From assembly GCA_008973525.1 (NCBI GenBank), contig WACJ01000078.1:930001-994000 (forward strand): 64,000 nucleotides of DNA, read 5' to 3'. Positions 43,852-56,300 of this stretch are shown piece by piece. The notes below the pieces were generated by a model. That model had not been told where the DNA came from. It saw only the letters and a program-made list of their open reading frames with translations, and made no database searches. Numbering within the stretch: the first letter of the stretch is position 1; each line of letters starts with the position of its first letter. The position numbers and the translations under genes are program-made. This DNA is from Stenopsyche tienmushanensis (lineage: Eukaryota; Arthropoda; Insecta; Trichoptera; Stenopsychidae).

Positions 43852-43869
43852 ATTATTATATTATACCAT

Positions 43870-45100
43870 ATTTAAAAATACAGATTAGACAATTCGACTC
43901 GATATGAGATGTTTGATTGATCACTGGGATCGATTTATGACTAAGGATTATTTTGATGAGGATTAATCATTGAAAAGTTTGTTTATTTTTAACTTGCCAA
44001 ATCATTCGGCCAATTTGTAGACGGATTTTTTTTGCTATATTATGAAGCAAGTCATATGGCAATAAACATTTTTTTAATGGGCTTATTTATGCTTCCTCGT
44101 CGAGCAGCTTTACCAGTTCCTCGAGGCGCAGTCTGCACATCAGTCCCCCTGCTGTCTCCGGATCCGAATCCCTACAAATCTTGAAATCCCGCAGCTTGAT
44201 AGCATAAAGTGGAATAAATCGGCGTGGCTAAAATATCAGAGCTCTCGATAAATCCAGTAGACGCCAAATGCAAAAGCGACTTACAGAAATAAACGTCTAC
44301 CCGGGCAGTCGTCTGCAGACAGCCGGGCATAAATACACATGGTGACCTGTCCGCCGTGCTACAAAAACCGCTCCGGGATATAACCCAAAATAAAATTGAC
44401 CAAAGTGTGACAAAAAACCAGTGTAAGTCCATCCACTGTTACGTGATTCCTCAATTTGCCGAAATCGACTGAAAATTCCAGATGAGGCCTCTTTGCGCAA
44501 AGGCGCCTCGTGCGTGCAGATGATATCCGATTGTGATTAAAAGTGTACAGCAATCATATTTTCATCAGATTTTCTGTGATTTATAATCGGAAACAGTTGA
44601 AGATCTTATATTAAAAACAACAAAACAAAATAAATACGCGTTAATTAATTATTTAAAGTTTTGCGCCACATTATCAACGATTGAGCAAAGGCGCTTCGTT
44701 TGCTCAGTGATTTTCAATACACAGTGAAATAATTCAATTCAAAATGACTATCTTAAGCGTACAAATTGGATGTAATTAATAATAAAAACAATCATACAAA
44801 TGGAACAAAAATAAAAAAATTACAACGCCTGAAAATTTCATTTTGTAAGCCGATAAAATATATTTTTACGCTTGGAAATACTTCAAGTCATCTTCCATCA
44901 TCGAGATTGAATCTAAATTCAAATATACTTCCATGAAATCCATCATAAATTCTAGTCAAACCAAGCAAACATTCAAATTTAAAAACTAAATCACAATAGC
45001 ATTTTTGCGCAGTTTATCCGTTTGTGTATACGTGAGAACGCTCACAACAAATAAATCGCATCTAAAATGTAAATCCACAATGACACAAGAATCAATACAA
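43870..45100. other. non-coding stretch
   Basis: Overlapping minus-strand ORFs at 44172-44553 have no family resemblance and no splice support. The rest is AT-rich. Confidence 0.45.
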
Positions 45101-45101
45101 T

Positions 45102-45715
45102 TTGAGACTTGAGAGGCCCTTGGCGCAATTTAAGTTTGAGGCCCCCGTACCCATTTGATTTTTCAGCCTGGGATAAATTCTGACATTCGGCCCTCGATAT
45201 GCGCGATTTCCCGTTTATGATTTCACTATTACGCGGCATCAAGGCAGAGAAAGGCCCATATTTCAGTTGAAAATTTATATTTCTACATGCCGCGTAAAAG
45301 TAAAACCGCGCATTTCAAAGGATAAATATATTATTTAACAATTTATAGAATCACACGGGGAACAAAAACTTTTACCGCGTAAAATGTATGAGGCCCTTTG
45401 AATTTTTGAGGCCCAAGGCGCTCGAATCTTCGGGACTATTTTAGGGATCGATTACTATATCCAGGGCTTATCAGATGGGAGAAGCAAGAAGGATTGCCGC
45501 CTTGGGCTTCGTAAAATTAAGGGCCTCAATTTGTCTATTCAAAATTTTAAACAAAAATATAAGCGAATTAGTTGTCCTGGGTACTGCTCTGGGCCTCACA
45601 ATATCAAGGGCCTCAACTCAACTCAAAATTTTAGACAAAAATTTGGAAAAAATCCTCTATAATATCAATTGTGCCGGGCCTCACATTCCCACGAAAGGCC
45701 CCGGCGATGATTGAA
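45102..45715 (-). mobile_element. hAT-type MITE family copies (two, adjacent)
   Basis: 45102-45440 contains TTGAGAGGCCCTTGGCGCAA, CTACATGCCGCGTAAAAGTA, TATGAGGCCCTTTGAATTTT and TGAGGCCCAAGGCG, an inverted and diverged relative of 43493-43851. 45440-45715 carries GCCTTGGGCTTCGTAAAATT, AAGGGCCTCAATTTGTC, TGGGCCTCACAATATCAAGG and GCCGGGCCTCACATTCCC, a repeated GGGCCTC pattern with about 100-bp spacing. Confidence 0.5.
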
Positions 45716-46057
45716 CGAGCATTAAACGAACGTCGGCTCTTATCGCAATGCAACTTTTATATTTATATCGTTGCATTGTGTCGGAGTTGGCACAAATCGC
45801 ATTTGCATTTTTTGCCTCTATAGGGATAAACAAAAATATCTTATATCAACGGATTAATGACCATCTTGCCCTCTAAAATGTTCCAAATTGAGATGCTAAC
45901 CCTTTGATTTGAGATGATGTCCATACAAATCCAATTTCTCTTAGGACCGCGCAGCGCGAGTCACGTCTGCATATCAAGGAATGAACCTCAACACTGTTGA
46001 TATTATTGGGCCCCATAATTTCGAATAGAATCGCTTTTGGTATCAGGCTGATTTTAT

Positions 46058-46420
46058 ATATATAATTGATTTATGTAGCTTTCTATTATTTATTTTGATT
46101 CTAAAAAGACCACCAAAGATCTAAAAAGGCCCCATATCTGATGATTTTCAAACGGATATGGACAAATGTAATTTTAATATTTATTTTATCGACATCATTT
46201 GATGATTGATGTGATAACTGTGTTATGGATCGCAATATTTGATAATGTTTAAACGTGTAGGGGTAACTTTACATCACAAATTTGCCATTTATGTACGAGT
46301 GTAATCTAATACACCCGTTTGTGTCTCCGTTTCAATAATATCCGCATTCAAAATGCGAAAATACTCTTTTTTCATCGCACGAGTCCGTTCACAGCATATG
46401 CGGGATTCCTCAACAACGAA
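46058..46420 (+). repeat. dispersed repeat T, copy 3
   Basis: TTGATTTATGTAGCTTTCTA, TGATGATTTTCAAACGGATA, TCGACATCATTTGATGATTG, AATGCGAAAATACTCTTTT and GCATATGCGGGATT align in order with 25870-26165. Confidence 0.6.
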
Positions 46421-48630
46421 CTAACAGCGTTCACGTTGAGCATAATGTGATATTTCATGACATAATATAAAAACAAGAATTGATTACGATTAAATAATTG
46501 TAGTTTAAATTCAAATGTTTGGCAAACGTTTCATAAACGTTATCAACCATTGGCAAATGCACGTTAAAAACATTTGACCGCTGTCAATCAAATTATTTCA
46601 GCATAATATCGTTGACGGTCTTATAAATTAACAGATTTAAGCACACGTTTGCTGTGTCAACCGAGACGTTACTGTATTAGTTTTGATGTGCTGAAATATA
46701 TGGAATTTTTAAACATGTGTCCGGGTTCATCCGCACTGAAATGTTAGCCAAAACTTTGTTGTGCTACTCTTTGATATAACAATTTAGTGCGTGAACGTCG
46801 ACGCTAATTCATCAAATGTTATTGAATCTTAAATTATTAACTGCGTTAAGGAATACATTTGTTAATTTTCATTTGAGCATAACGTACCATGACAAAATAC
46901 ATTGGGAATATAATCAAAATTATTGTTTTAGTTCAATAAATGATCAAATTTAATTGGATTTTCATACCGTTCATCTCTTAAATTCATAATTTGCATTTAA
47001 ATACAATTAATTTTCATGTTGGAGCATTTATAATATCAATATTCTTAATATAAATAAGTTCAAAATGGATAATATTATAGCAAAATGCTTAAATTAATAC
47101 ATAAATAAATAGTTTGAGTATCTCTCGTATACTTTTGGTGGCAAGGTTGCCTATTAATATCTAGGCTGACAAAAATGTATAAATTAAATAGATATTTAAA
47201 GTAGGACACTGTATGTCCTATTTAGATTGTAAGTTATTTTTTTAATACACATCTATTCCAGAAAATATTTTAATTATCCAAGTAATATAGGATTTAAATT
47301 ACATCCCTCAATTACGGGATATAATATATAAAATCTATATAAAACGTAAGCGTATCATACATACATAATTTATGCTTAGAGTTTGAATTTAGGTAGAATG
47401 ATAGCACCTTCATTCCAAAAATAAAGATCTTCCACGATTTTGCTTTGATCCGTTGCATTTCAAATCGTAGTCCAAGCACGTCGATCAATATCAAAGGATA
47501 TCATAACATCTACGTGCCCCTCGCGCTTATACCCCCTAACTGAGAGATACCTGTTTTGATTGGCATGCATCCAATCGAAATTGACCGGATACCAACACGA
47601 TGATTGTCCGGAGACGGACTAAACGATGCTAAAAATACATTTTGATGATATTCGGTCAGTACACTTAAAATGTCAATTAGAGTCGAACACTCCCCCGATC
47701 GTGATATCAATCAAATATTATATTGCCCGTGTTTTCAGTGTTTGTCTCGATTATAACGCCGTCCGGAGGAATGTGACGAAGATGCCAGACGCGTTTAAAA
47801 TAATATCAACGTCCACCGTCGTTTAATAAATATAATACAGAATTCAATTGAGTGTGTTTTCAGTTCGTTTGGATTCTTTTACAAAGATGCAAATTACAGA
47901 CATAATTTAGATCATAAATTTAATAATGGACTCGATGATACATATTTGTGTTTGTATAAAAGATCTACATCAAAATGTGATTAAAATACTGTGCATGGTG
48001 TTAAAAAAATATTGATTTTATTTAAATAAAAAGTGTTAAGTTAACATTAAAACGAAGACAAGTTTATTTAACGTGTCACACGAAAGCTTCACCAATTTCC
48101 TCGTAAGTATCGCTTTATTTTTATACCAATTAAGCCGGAATACGCACGATAAAATATAGATTTATACGCGGCATCGTTCAATTTATCGCATGATTGATAT
48201 AATTAATATATATAATGGAATGGGGAACAAAAGACGCGGAGAAAAATAAGCAAACAATGTAAAAAGAATCAAGGTTCTTTGGCTCTCGTTCAACATACTT
48301 TCAAAATTAGCTAAGAGCTATCAAAACATCACAAAGGCATCTCACTTTTTTCACCGTTATCTAGACGTTATGTATAATTGATAGAAATTAAAAATGCCGC
48401 GGATTAAATTTCTACATCTCGCATCGTCGTCATTGAACAAACGCCGAAGATCGATGCACGCGTTTAAGATTCGATTCAATGAAAGCAACGTGCATAAATT
48501 ATTAACGTATTAAATGCCAAATAATCTGTTTTAAATTGAACAAATACATGCTTAAACGTTGAATATATTTATATAATAAGCGTTGGAACATTGAATGATA
48601 AACGTCGATTGAAGTAAATCTGTAAATTTT
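46421..48630. other. AT-rich intergenic DNA upstream of the kinase gene
   Basis: No repeat ends or ORFs of note. A strong splice-donor match, CCTC/GTAAGT at 48102-48108, could end a non-coding first exon of the kinase gene, whose next exon seems to begin after CCAG at 48634. A promoter should lie in this stretch, but none was pinpointed. Confidence 0.4.
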
Positions 48631-48647
48631 CCAGAAAACTGCCAATA

Positions 48648-48659
48648 ATGGTGAAATAA
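48648..48659 (+). promoter_or_regulatory. short upstream ORF in the kinase 5' leader
   Basis: ATG GTG AAA TAA lies five bases before the kinase start codon and in another frame. Such a minimal uORF could lower initiation at ATG 48665, since a scanning ribosome meets it first. This is an inference from position only. Confidence 0.4.
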
Positions 48660-48664
48660 AAACG

Positions 48665-51343
48665 ATGGCAGCACCGACAAAAAAGGCTTTAGCCGGTTCA
48701 ATACATAGAATAAGAGAATTTGAGCTTGAAAAGGTAATTTACTGAATTATTTAGTCGCTTGCTAACATTTAAAATGCTTCAAATCTTATATTGAATATTT
48801 TAAACTCTGTAAAATAGACGTAATCATCATCATTAATGTATTTTTTCTTTAATGAACGTAGGTAAACCTTGCTGAAGAATTTGATATTTTACAAATTGTA
48901 GGCGAAGGATGGTTCGGCAAGATCCTATTAGTTGAGCACCGCGGAACTGATACAGAAATGGTGCTAAAAGCATTGCCGAAGCCTTACGTCCCTCTAAGAG
49001 ATTTTTATAGAGAATTTCACTATGGACTTCATCTCGGGACACATAAAAATATCATAACGACGTACGATATCGCCTTTGAGACTGCTGGATTCTATGTATT
49101 CTCACAAGAATACGCTCCACTTGGTATATTAAAATTATCTGTTGACGTTAAAAATCTATTTTTATATACATTGTATGCTTAATTATGTTTTTAATTTATA
49201 AAGGTGATTTAACTTCTAACGTATCGGACACCGGCATAGGAGAATTGCATACAAAACGAGTCGCAAAACAATTAGCAGCCGCACTCGATCATCTTCACGC
49301 TAGAGATCTCGTACATAGAGACGTTAAGCTAGATAATATTTTAATTTTCAAATCAGATTTTTCACGGATAAAGCTGTGCGACTTTGGAGAGACTAGAAAA
49401 TCACAAACTGCAATTAGACGAAGAAATGAATGGCTTCCGTACGCACCGCCTGAAGTTTTAAAGACTGTTATTGAAAATACATATAAGTATGTCCATATTT
49501 ATTAACGTGCATTGAGCAATAACCGGTCCATTTGTTTGAGTATTTTATAAAAACTTTGCTTTGTTTAAGGGCCGTTACGTCGCACGATGTTTGGCAATTT
49601 GGAATAGTTATATTTGTATGCTTAACGGGATGTCTTCCTTGGCAAAAAGCAGCATTGGACGATCCGAGATACGTTAAGTGAGTGAGTCTATAATGTAAAT
49701 CTGCAATTAAAACGAACATTAATAAATTAAATGTAATTTTTTTATAGATATCTCAATTGGTATAACAGCTCAAATCCGCTAAGAAAGCAGCCCAAGTTAT
49801 TCAAACTTGTATCGTCTAGAGCTCAAAAATTCTTCAAAAGATTTCTGGAGCCGAGGCCGGAGAAGAGACCGCCGAGCTTAGGCGACTTACAAAAATATTT
49901 AGACGATCGATGGATGGCAAAAGGCATCAATGAAAAAAATGGAACCGGTGAGGAAAGCATTCAATCAGCTTTTTTATATTTATAATTTGACTTATTGCTT
50001 ATTTAGATGTACAGAATATGCAAATAAAATATCAAGATACCTCGGCTTTTATAATTAATTATATCATTATTTAACGTTATTCCAGTCGGATCAGAAATAG
50101 ACGAATTGTGTCCGTCTATGTACAGTTTTCATAGTGATATTAATGAGAAAAACAAATTGCTACACATGTTTTACGAGGCCGGAATAGAAACGACTGTAGA
50201 TAGGGTCGCCAAAAAAGAAAGAATTAGAGAATGGATTCAAAACAGTGTTATCATCGAAGAAGATGAATTCGAGGTAAGGATTAAGTCTCGGTTTATTAAT
50301 TTTTTAAATACTGATAATTGATTGTCTAAAATGAAATAATGCTATATTTGCAGAACGATGGAAGTAATATGAACAGTATGTATAACACCGACGAGGAAGA
50401 AGATCATCTTAGAAACGGCCGTCATCCTATCGAACAAAATCATCAAAGATGGTCTTCGATGAGATATTGTGACGAAAAGCACATAAATCCAAGAACTGGT
50501 GAAGTCTTAGAAAAGGGGATTCCGTCGAATTACAATTCAACGAATGTATCATACGACATGCAAAACATTCAGCCCATTGCTCCCACAAACGTTTCATTAA
50601 AACAGATGACGTCGAAAGACAACGAAAGCCCATCTCAAAGTTCCATGAAAGATAGCGCGTACGGATCCATTGATTTTAAAATGGCATCGCCGAATAATAC
50701 AAACGCAGAACATTCGTCGTCCACTCCAGAAGCACACGATCTAAACGCATTCCCAAGTCAACAGCTTCAACAAGTGTTGCAAAAGAGCTCAATCAAAACA
50801 AACATCCCGTCTTCGGTATCGTTACAATCCTTTCCTAAATCATCGCCGCTGTTGAACATCAAACAAAAGTTGAAAAAAGACAATTTTTCCTCGCAGAAAG
50901 ATCTCAACAACTCCAGAGATCCAACGTCGCGTAATCAATTAGTATTTTTCAATAATTCCTCATCCAACGTCGATCAAATACAACCTAGCCGAATGAAGGA
51001 ATCCAAACAAAAAGTTAATTATACGGGCGGCAAACCGTCGCAAGCATTTTCACCCATGAAAGACACACCCTACGATGTCAACCCATCAAAGAACACGGGA
51101 GATCCAAACAATCAGGACGTCCTTAACGTCGTACAAGGACATATGAGAATCAATCCGTACGCAACGTCAATCAGCCAAATGTCCAACGGAAAAGCCCTAA
51201 ACCCACAAATGGTGCAACTCAACGATTTGCTGTCGGAAGAAAACAACTTCACCAAGGAGAACCACTTGAGCGATTCAGAAATGGAGACGTTGATGCAGAT
51301 AAAAAAAATGCTCATCGAGACAAACATAGGACTGCCGGAATAG
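48665..51343 (+). CDS. SBK-type serine/threonine protein kinase with long C-terminal tail
   Basis: Seven coding exons join in frame with GT-AG sites: 48665-48733, 48862-49123, 49204-49486, 49570-49677, 49748-49947, 50086-50273, 50354-51343. They encode 699 residues. The kinase domain (about 28-300) shows the glycine loop GEGWFGK (37-43), VLKALPKP with catalytic Lys59, a likely helix-C Glu74 in FYREF, LVHRDVKLDN with Asp150, CDFGE with Asp170, APPE (191-194) and SHDVWQFGIVIFVCLTGCLP. The VLKALPKP...FYREFHYGLHLG block matches the SH3-binding-domain kinase (SBK) family, so it should phosphorylate Ser/Thr. The insect relative I have in mind is meng-po, but orthology is untested. Residues about 310-699 are low-complexity (Ser, Asn, Gln, Lys rich). 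Vertebrate SBK1 is about 420 residues, so the tail is long. The start was chosen because it opens the frame and has an acceptor just upstream. ELYS follows 2 kb downstream on the same strand. Confidence 0.93.
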
Positions 51344-51513
51344 CACGATCCTACGATCCAAGAACGTGCCTTCTTTTTTTTAAATGAACACTTACGAACC
51401 CCACAAATGGGACCATTAGATAAATGAAAACTTTTTTACCCTTTGAATAGAATTTTTGAAATATCGACAATTCAATCGTTCATAATGCTGTGCTGAATAT
51501 TGTCAAAAATTTT

Positions 51514-51519
51514 AATAAA
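51514..51519 (+). terminator. poly(A) signal of the kinase gene
   Basis: AATAAA 171 bases after the kinase stop codon, within TTTTAATAAAGATGC. It is the first canonical signal downstream. Confidence 0.6.
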
Positions 51520-51594
51520 GATGCAACTTTTTATACTAAGTGATTTTAATTACTCCCATATATCCAAAGCATCCATTAATCACCACAAAAACGT

Positions 51595-52050
51595 TTTTAT
51601 AATGCTTTAAAACAGTTCCCTGGTGTGTCACCAGGGCGATATATTTGCTTTACATTAAATTAATTAAAATAATAATTACAATATTACATGATTCGTAAAT
51701 TAGACCTGCTTATTATTTTAATAATATGTGTTCATACCACTAAAAAATTAAATTTAAATATGTCTCAGCATCTCTCTGTGGAATCCATTACTGACACTGA
51801 CACACTGACAGCTATCAGTCCTCTGTCAGCAATTATTTTTTATTATATATTTTATTTATATCTTAGAAAAATTATTTTATTATAATAAATGAATATTCTC
51901 TGTGTATAGCAAAATAACACAACTTAATTATATGTTGTGTAACATTACAATGAAATCCAATTAGACAGTCCCCTGGCAATACTATATTGCACGATAACAG
52001 GCCAAATTTGGAATACAGGTATGTGAACGCAATTAATAATATCGGTCAAG
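51595..52050 (+). repeat. dispersed repeat D, copy 2 (uninterrupted)
   Basis: AACAGTTCCCTGGTGTGTCA, AGGGCGATATATTTGCTTTA, CATTAAATTAATTAAAAT, then ATAATAAATGAATATTCTCT, AATGAAATCCAATTAGACAG, CAGGCCAAATTTGGAATACA and GTGAACGCAATTAATAATAT. It lies between the two genes. A CTGACACTGACACACTGACA microrepeat sits in the middle (51793-51812). It supplies the empty-site comparison for the mariner insertion at 20538. Confidence 0.65.
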
Positions 52051-52059
52051 ATATAGTAA

Positions 52060-53310
52060 ATGTTACAATACACCGGGTGATAGAAAAACTTTCTAATTCA
52101 AATATATTTTTAAAATATATTGCATATATTTTAAATTTAATTTTCTAAGAATTTATATAATTTATTTTCATATTGACATTACATCACGATTTTAAAGCTA
52201 AAATTTGAATATCAGTAGAATTTATTTTTAAAAAATGTAATTTTGTTAATTTATTATTCAGTTACGTAAGTCTTAAAATCCAAAATATTGGAAATAAAAT
52301 TTTAATATAAAGCCATATTTTTAATATAAATGTATTATCCCCCGTATCGATTTTTCAGAATATTCCAAATATTTTTGCAGCGTAAATTAAAATTGGAAAA
52401 TTATTAAAAATATTTTTAAAAAAATATCACATTCAATTTATTATATTATGATCATATTATTATCTTTAAAAAATATTTAAAAGAGCCTAATTTCGGCAAC
52501 GTTTTTAATTTATTCGTTTTTATTTGATCGAAGCAATACCCGCAGAATGTCGTGTTATGGCCGTATTTAAAAATAAATGTAAGAACTTTGAAGGCGGTTG
52601 CGCGCTGCTTCATGACATGTTTTTGTTCATCAATTCTGCCAATGTCATTTAGTTCAAAGGTCTCATTTTGTATTTTATTAAATAACATGCGTTATTTATT
52701 CTCACCGAATGAAAAATGTGCATTAAAATACGCTATAAAAACGTAGATGTCAAAATTTGTTGGTTATCGTTGTAATGTCGTTTTTATCAACCGGCTCTAT
52801 ATTTATAAAGATCAACAGTCGATTCCAACGATTCGTTAAGAGCTTGATAACATACGATTCTCAAATTGTAGCCACACATTTTAAATCTGCGCATATATAA
52901 TTCGCATTACTATGAAATTGAGCGAATGACTTAACCTCCTATAAAATACGTTTTGATCATTTGTTTTCTCTCAGCTGCTTTTGGTTATCTTACATTTATA
53001 CAATCAAAAAATTAACATCAACACCATGAAATAAAATTCTTGCATTTAAATAAACGAGTATTTGAATTATAGCAATATAACTGTCGATTTTGACAAGTCG
53101 AATGCAATATGTCAATATTAAAAGTATTTTTTTATAGGATACATTATTGTATAACATTTTTTGCTTTTATGTTCCCACATAAGGCAAGAAGGCAGTCGCT
53201 TTGAATATATTTTTATTTTTCCAAAACACACGTCAAATGTTATTATTTATTGGCGATTTACTTGTTTGCTATTTAGTTTATCGTATTGTTATTGTATTGT
53301 TTTTATAGTG
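52060..53310. other. intergenic DNA upstream of ELYS
   Basis: AT-rich, with no ORF of note. The ELYS promoter and 5' UTR should be in the right-hand part. No TATA box or initiator can be assigned with confidence. Confidence 0.45.
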
Positions 53311-53316
53311 AAAAAA

Positions 53317-56300
53317 ATGAACATGAAACCGCAAGACTCCGCCAGTATTGTTATTGAAACTCTACAACTTCCGCCTCCAATCACATCGTATTTGGAAAAT
53401 AACAAAGATGAATTCAATGGTAACTATTTTTCAAATGTCTTAGTTTTAAAGTGTGAAATATTTTATTTTTTTAAATTTAATTTTATAGCGTGTCACTCAA
53501 TAAGTTCGTAGGATGACTAATAAAACAACAGCTTTTTTGATAAACGACAAAAAATAATGACTTTATAACGACTCTGCGTGTTCTTTCCATGTGAGCATAA
53601 TCACCATAGGCCTCCACAAGGACTCTATGTGCTTCAACTGCAGATTTCTTTTGTATAAAGTATTGCAGTAAAATTCCCCCGCAAATACGGTTTACATGGC
53701 ATAAAATATGACATGTTTCACACTACAACAGCAGGAATTTATTCACGCACCCATACTTCATCCTACAAACTTATTTAGTGACGCGTTAACTTCGTGTTGA
53801 AAAAAAAATAACACGTTTATGTATTTTAATAGATGAAGTAATCGGTGGAATTTTGCAAGATGCTCGTCATGCGTGGTTATCGAGTGGATCAAAATTCACC
53901 GTTTTTGACATAAGTAGCGGACAAAAAATTGCCGCGTGGACATTTGGCGCAACCCTAAGGTATCACTATACTTATTTCGATTCGATTATAACATTCGTCG
54001 TGTACTTGACGTATGTATTTTTTTGTTTTAGGGATTTTAAAGCACGCGTTACATGCGTCTATGAATTACCTACGCCTCTCATAGAACAAACTATGCAACT
54101 TCTAATAGGACTTGGAATGTGAATTAATTGGTGGGATGGTTTGCCTGTTTCACTGTAATGGATCGCGAATCTTACGAGCAATTCAAGTCGATTGCCAAGT
54201 AGTTTGTTTAGATTATATTGAAGATCTTACGGGCACTGCATTACAATGCTTTGATGGAGCAGTTTTGATTGGTACTCATGGTGGAGCAGCTTTCATATTT
54301 GATTTGAATAGGCAGGAATGCACCGAAGGTAGATCATATATTTTATTAATTTTAATACATCCTTGAATTACGAGGGTCATTCAGAAAGTATGCTTGTATT
54401 CAATTGAAATTCACAGGATGTTTCACAAATGTATTAAACCATTTTTCAACGTAATCGCCGTCGAGATTGAGACATTCTGTATTCGGGGCACCAGCTTTTT
54501 TATGCCAGTGCAGTGCCAAATGCCAATATTAATTCATCTAACAAATTTTCATTTACATATAATTTCATTAATAACAATATTCTATTTTCAGCTATATTAA
54601 ATTCTATGACGGAATACGATGCTAATATAAAAGACGAATTGAATATGGCAAATCTTGTGGTGCTTTCAATTGACAACATCGATATACTATCAGATCAGCG
54701 GGCAATTGCCTGCAAGAAAGATCATCATATAGCCATTCAAATCAACGAGGGATGCATTCATAATTTACAATTTATTTTGCATAATCCGGATAACAGCATA
54801 AAGTACAATGCGGAGAGAGAGAACATTTTTGTAACTAATGCTTTATATGTGCCACAATTAGCGAGCATTGTCATTGGATTCAATATCGGTGCCTTTCAAC
54901 TATGGAATCTGCTATCGTTAGAACTAGAATTTACATCTCCTATTAACATTGATGGTTTGCCAGTAACGCATATTGGATTCTTGGTAAGAATTATGATTTT
55001 CAATGAACATTTTAAAGTCGTCTTTGTAATCAAATATTGTTTTTTAGGAGCCTTGTGATGATCCCCGAGCATTTTGTTATTTATGGATTATACATTCTAC
55101 GTTAGACAAACATGACGAAGGATTTCCGCTTGCCACCATGTATTCTTTGACGTATCAAGAGAAAAAACATTTAAACGACCAAAACTATTCATACCATGTG
55201 CGTGTTATATGTCATAATCTCAGTTATTTAATATATAAGATCCATAAGTAATGTATATTTTAATTGATGTAATTCGCAGACCTTTTTAACATGCAACCTG
55301 CGCTTCAATGTCGAACTATCGAATGCTGATGGATTTAGTGCCACTGGAAAACAACTAATAGGAGGCCGCAGTTTGGTGTGCCGAACTTTATGCAAAGTAG
55401 CTAATAAAGAAGATGCAGATGAATGTAAATTTAAAAATATCTATTAATAGTTGAATTAACATCGTATCGCTTATTTCAAATCAGGATCAGTTTATAAATA
55501 CGTAGAAAATAAATTGATATAGCTTGTTCAATTCTTATTTAACACATCATTCAATAAGTTTGCAGGACCACTTATAAAACCGCTTTTTTTTTAATAAACA
55601 ACAAAATAAAACAACGACTATTCATCAGCATAGTTTCCTTCAAGAGCGCTAAATCCTTATGGAGCTTTACTAGTAGTTTTATTACCAAATGTTAGATTGT
55701 TATGAAATTTTGACACGCATTATTTAAAGGTTGATAATTACAATTACTTTCAGACGTACTCAATTTATGTCAAATTGTATGGGAATGCTGGACGGTAAGC
55801 GCCATTGCTCCGGTTCAATCGATGATGCTTTTATTTGATATCGATCAATGGTACAAAGAGCACATGCCAGGTATTTATATACATTTTTAATGCGTGCAAA
55901 ATAATTCACTCTTCGTTAAAATAATGCATAATTTTTGTCTGCAGAAACATGCGTCTTGCAAACTAATAATTATATGTCTGTTGTTAATTTGGGTGATACG
56001 ATTGCGCACACGGCGAACTCATATTTGTGCGATGTAAAAATTAACTCCGATACTTTATCAACGTACGTATCAGTACAACGTCTCGAAGAACATTTTTATC
56101 CTAATGCAATCGGCTATGGTGAGTGATAGACAAGCAAGCTAAGTGTTCGATCTTCAACGATGTTTTAAATAAATAATTCTTTCAGAATGTTACTGCCTGA
56201 CAAATACGATTGTAACGAAGCTCCTCACCATGGGCGTGCAAAGACAATTGTTAGCGTCTATAAATGAGATTGGTCCATCAATTTTACTTCATCCTACCAA

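Noticed and set aside
43852..43859. The 8-bp duplication as proof on its own of hAT transposition
   Set aside because: The flanks are ATT repeats, so the duplication alone is weak. The call rests also on the CAGTGG/CAATGG ends and on related copies.
50427..50633. Minus-strand ORFs inside the kinase last exon (also 51112-51327)
   Set aside because: They are shadows of the long coding exon on the other strand, with no splice or family support.
54112..54366. An 84-codon ORF that looks like a separate small gene
   Set aside because: It is the continuation of ELYS exon 3 after the one-base frameshift. Its start is only an in-frame TTG, and the protein continues the ELYS propeller.
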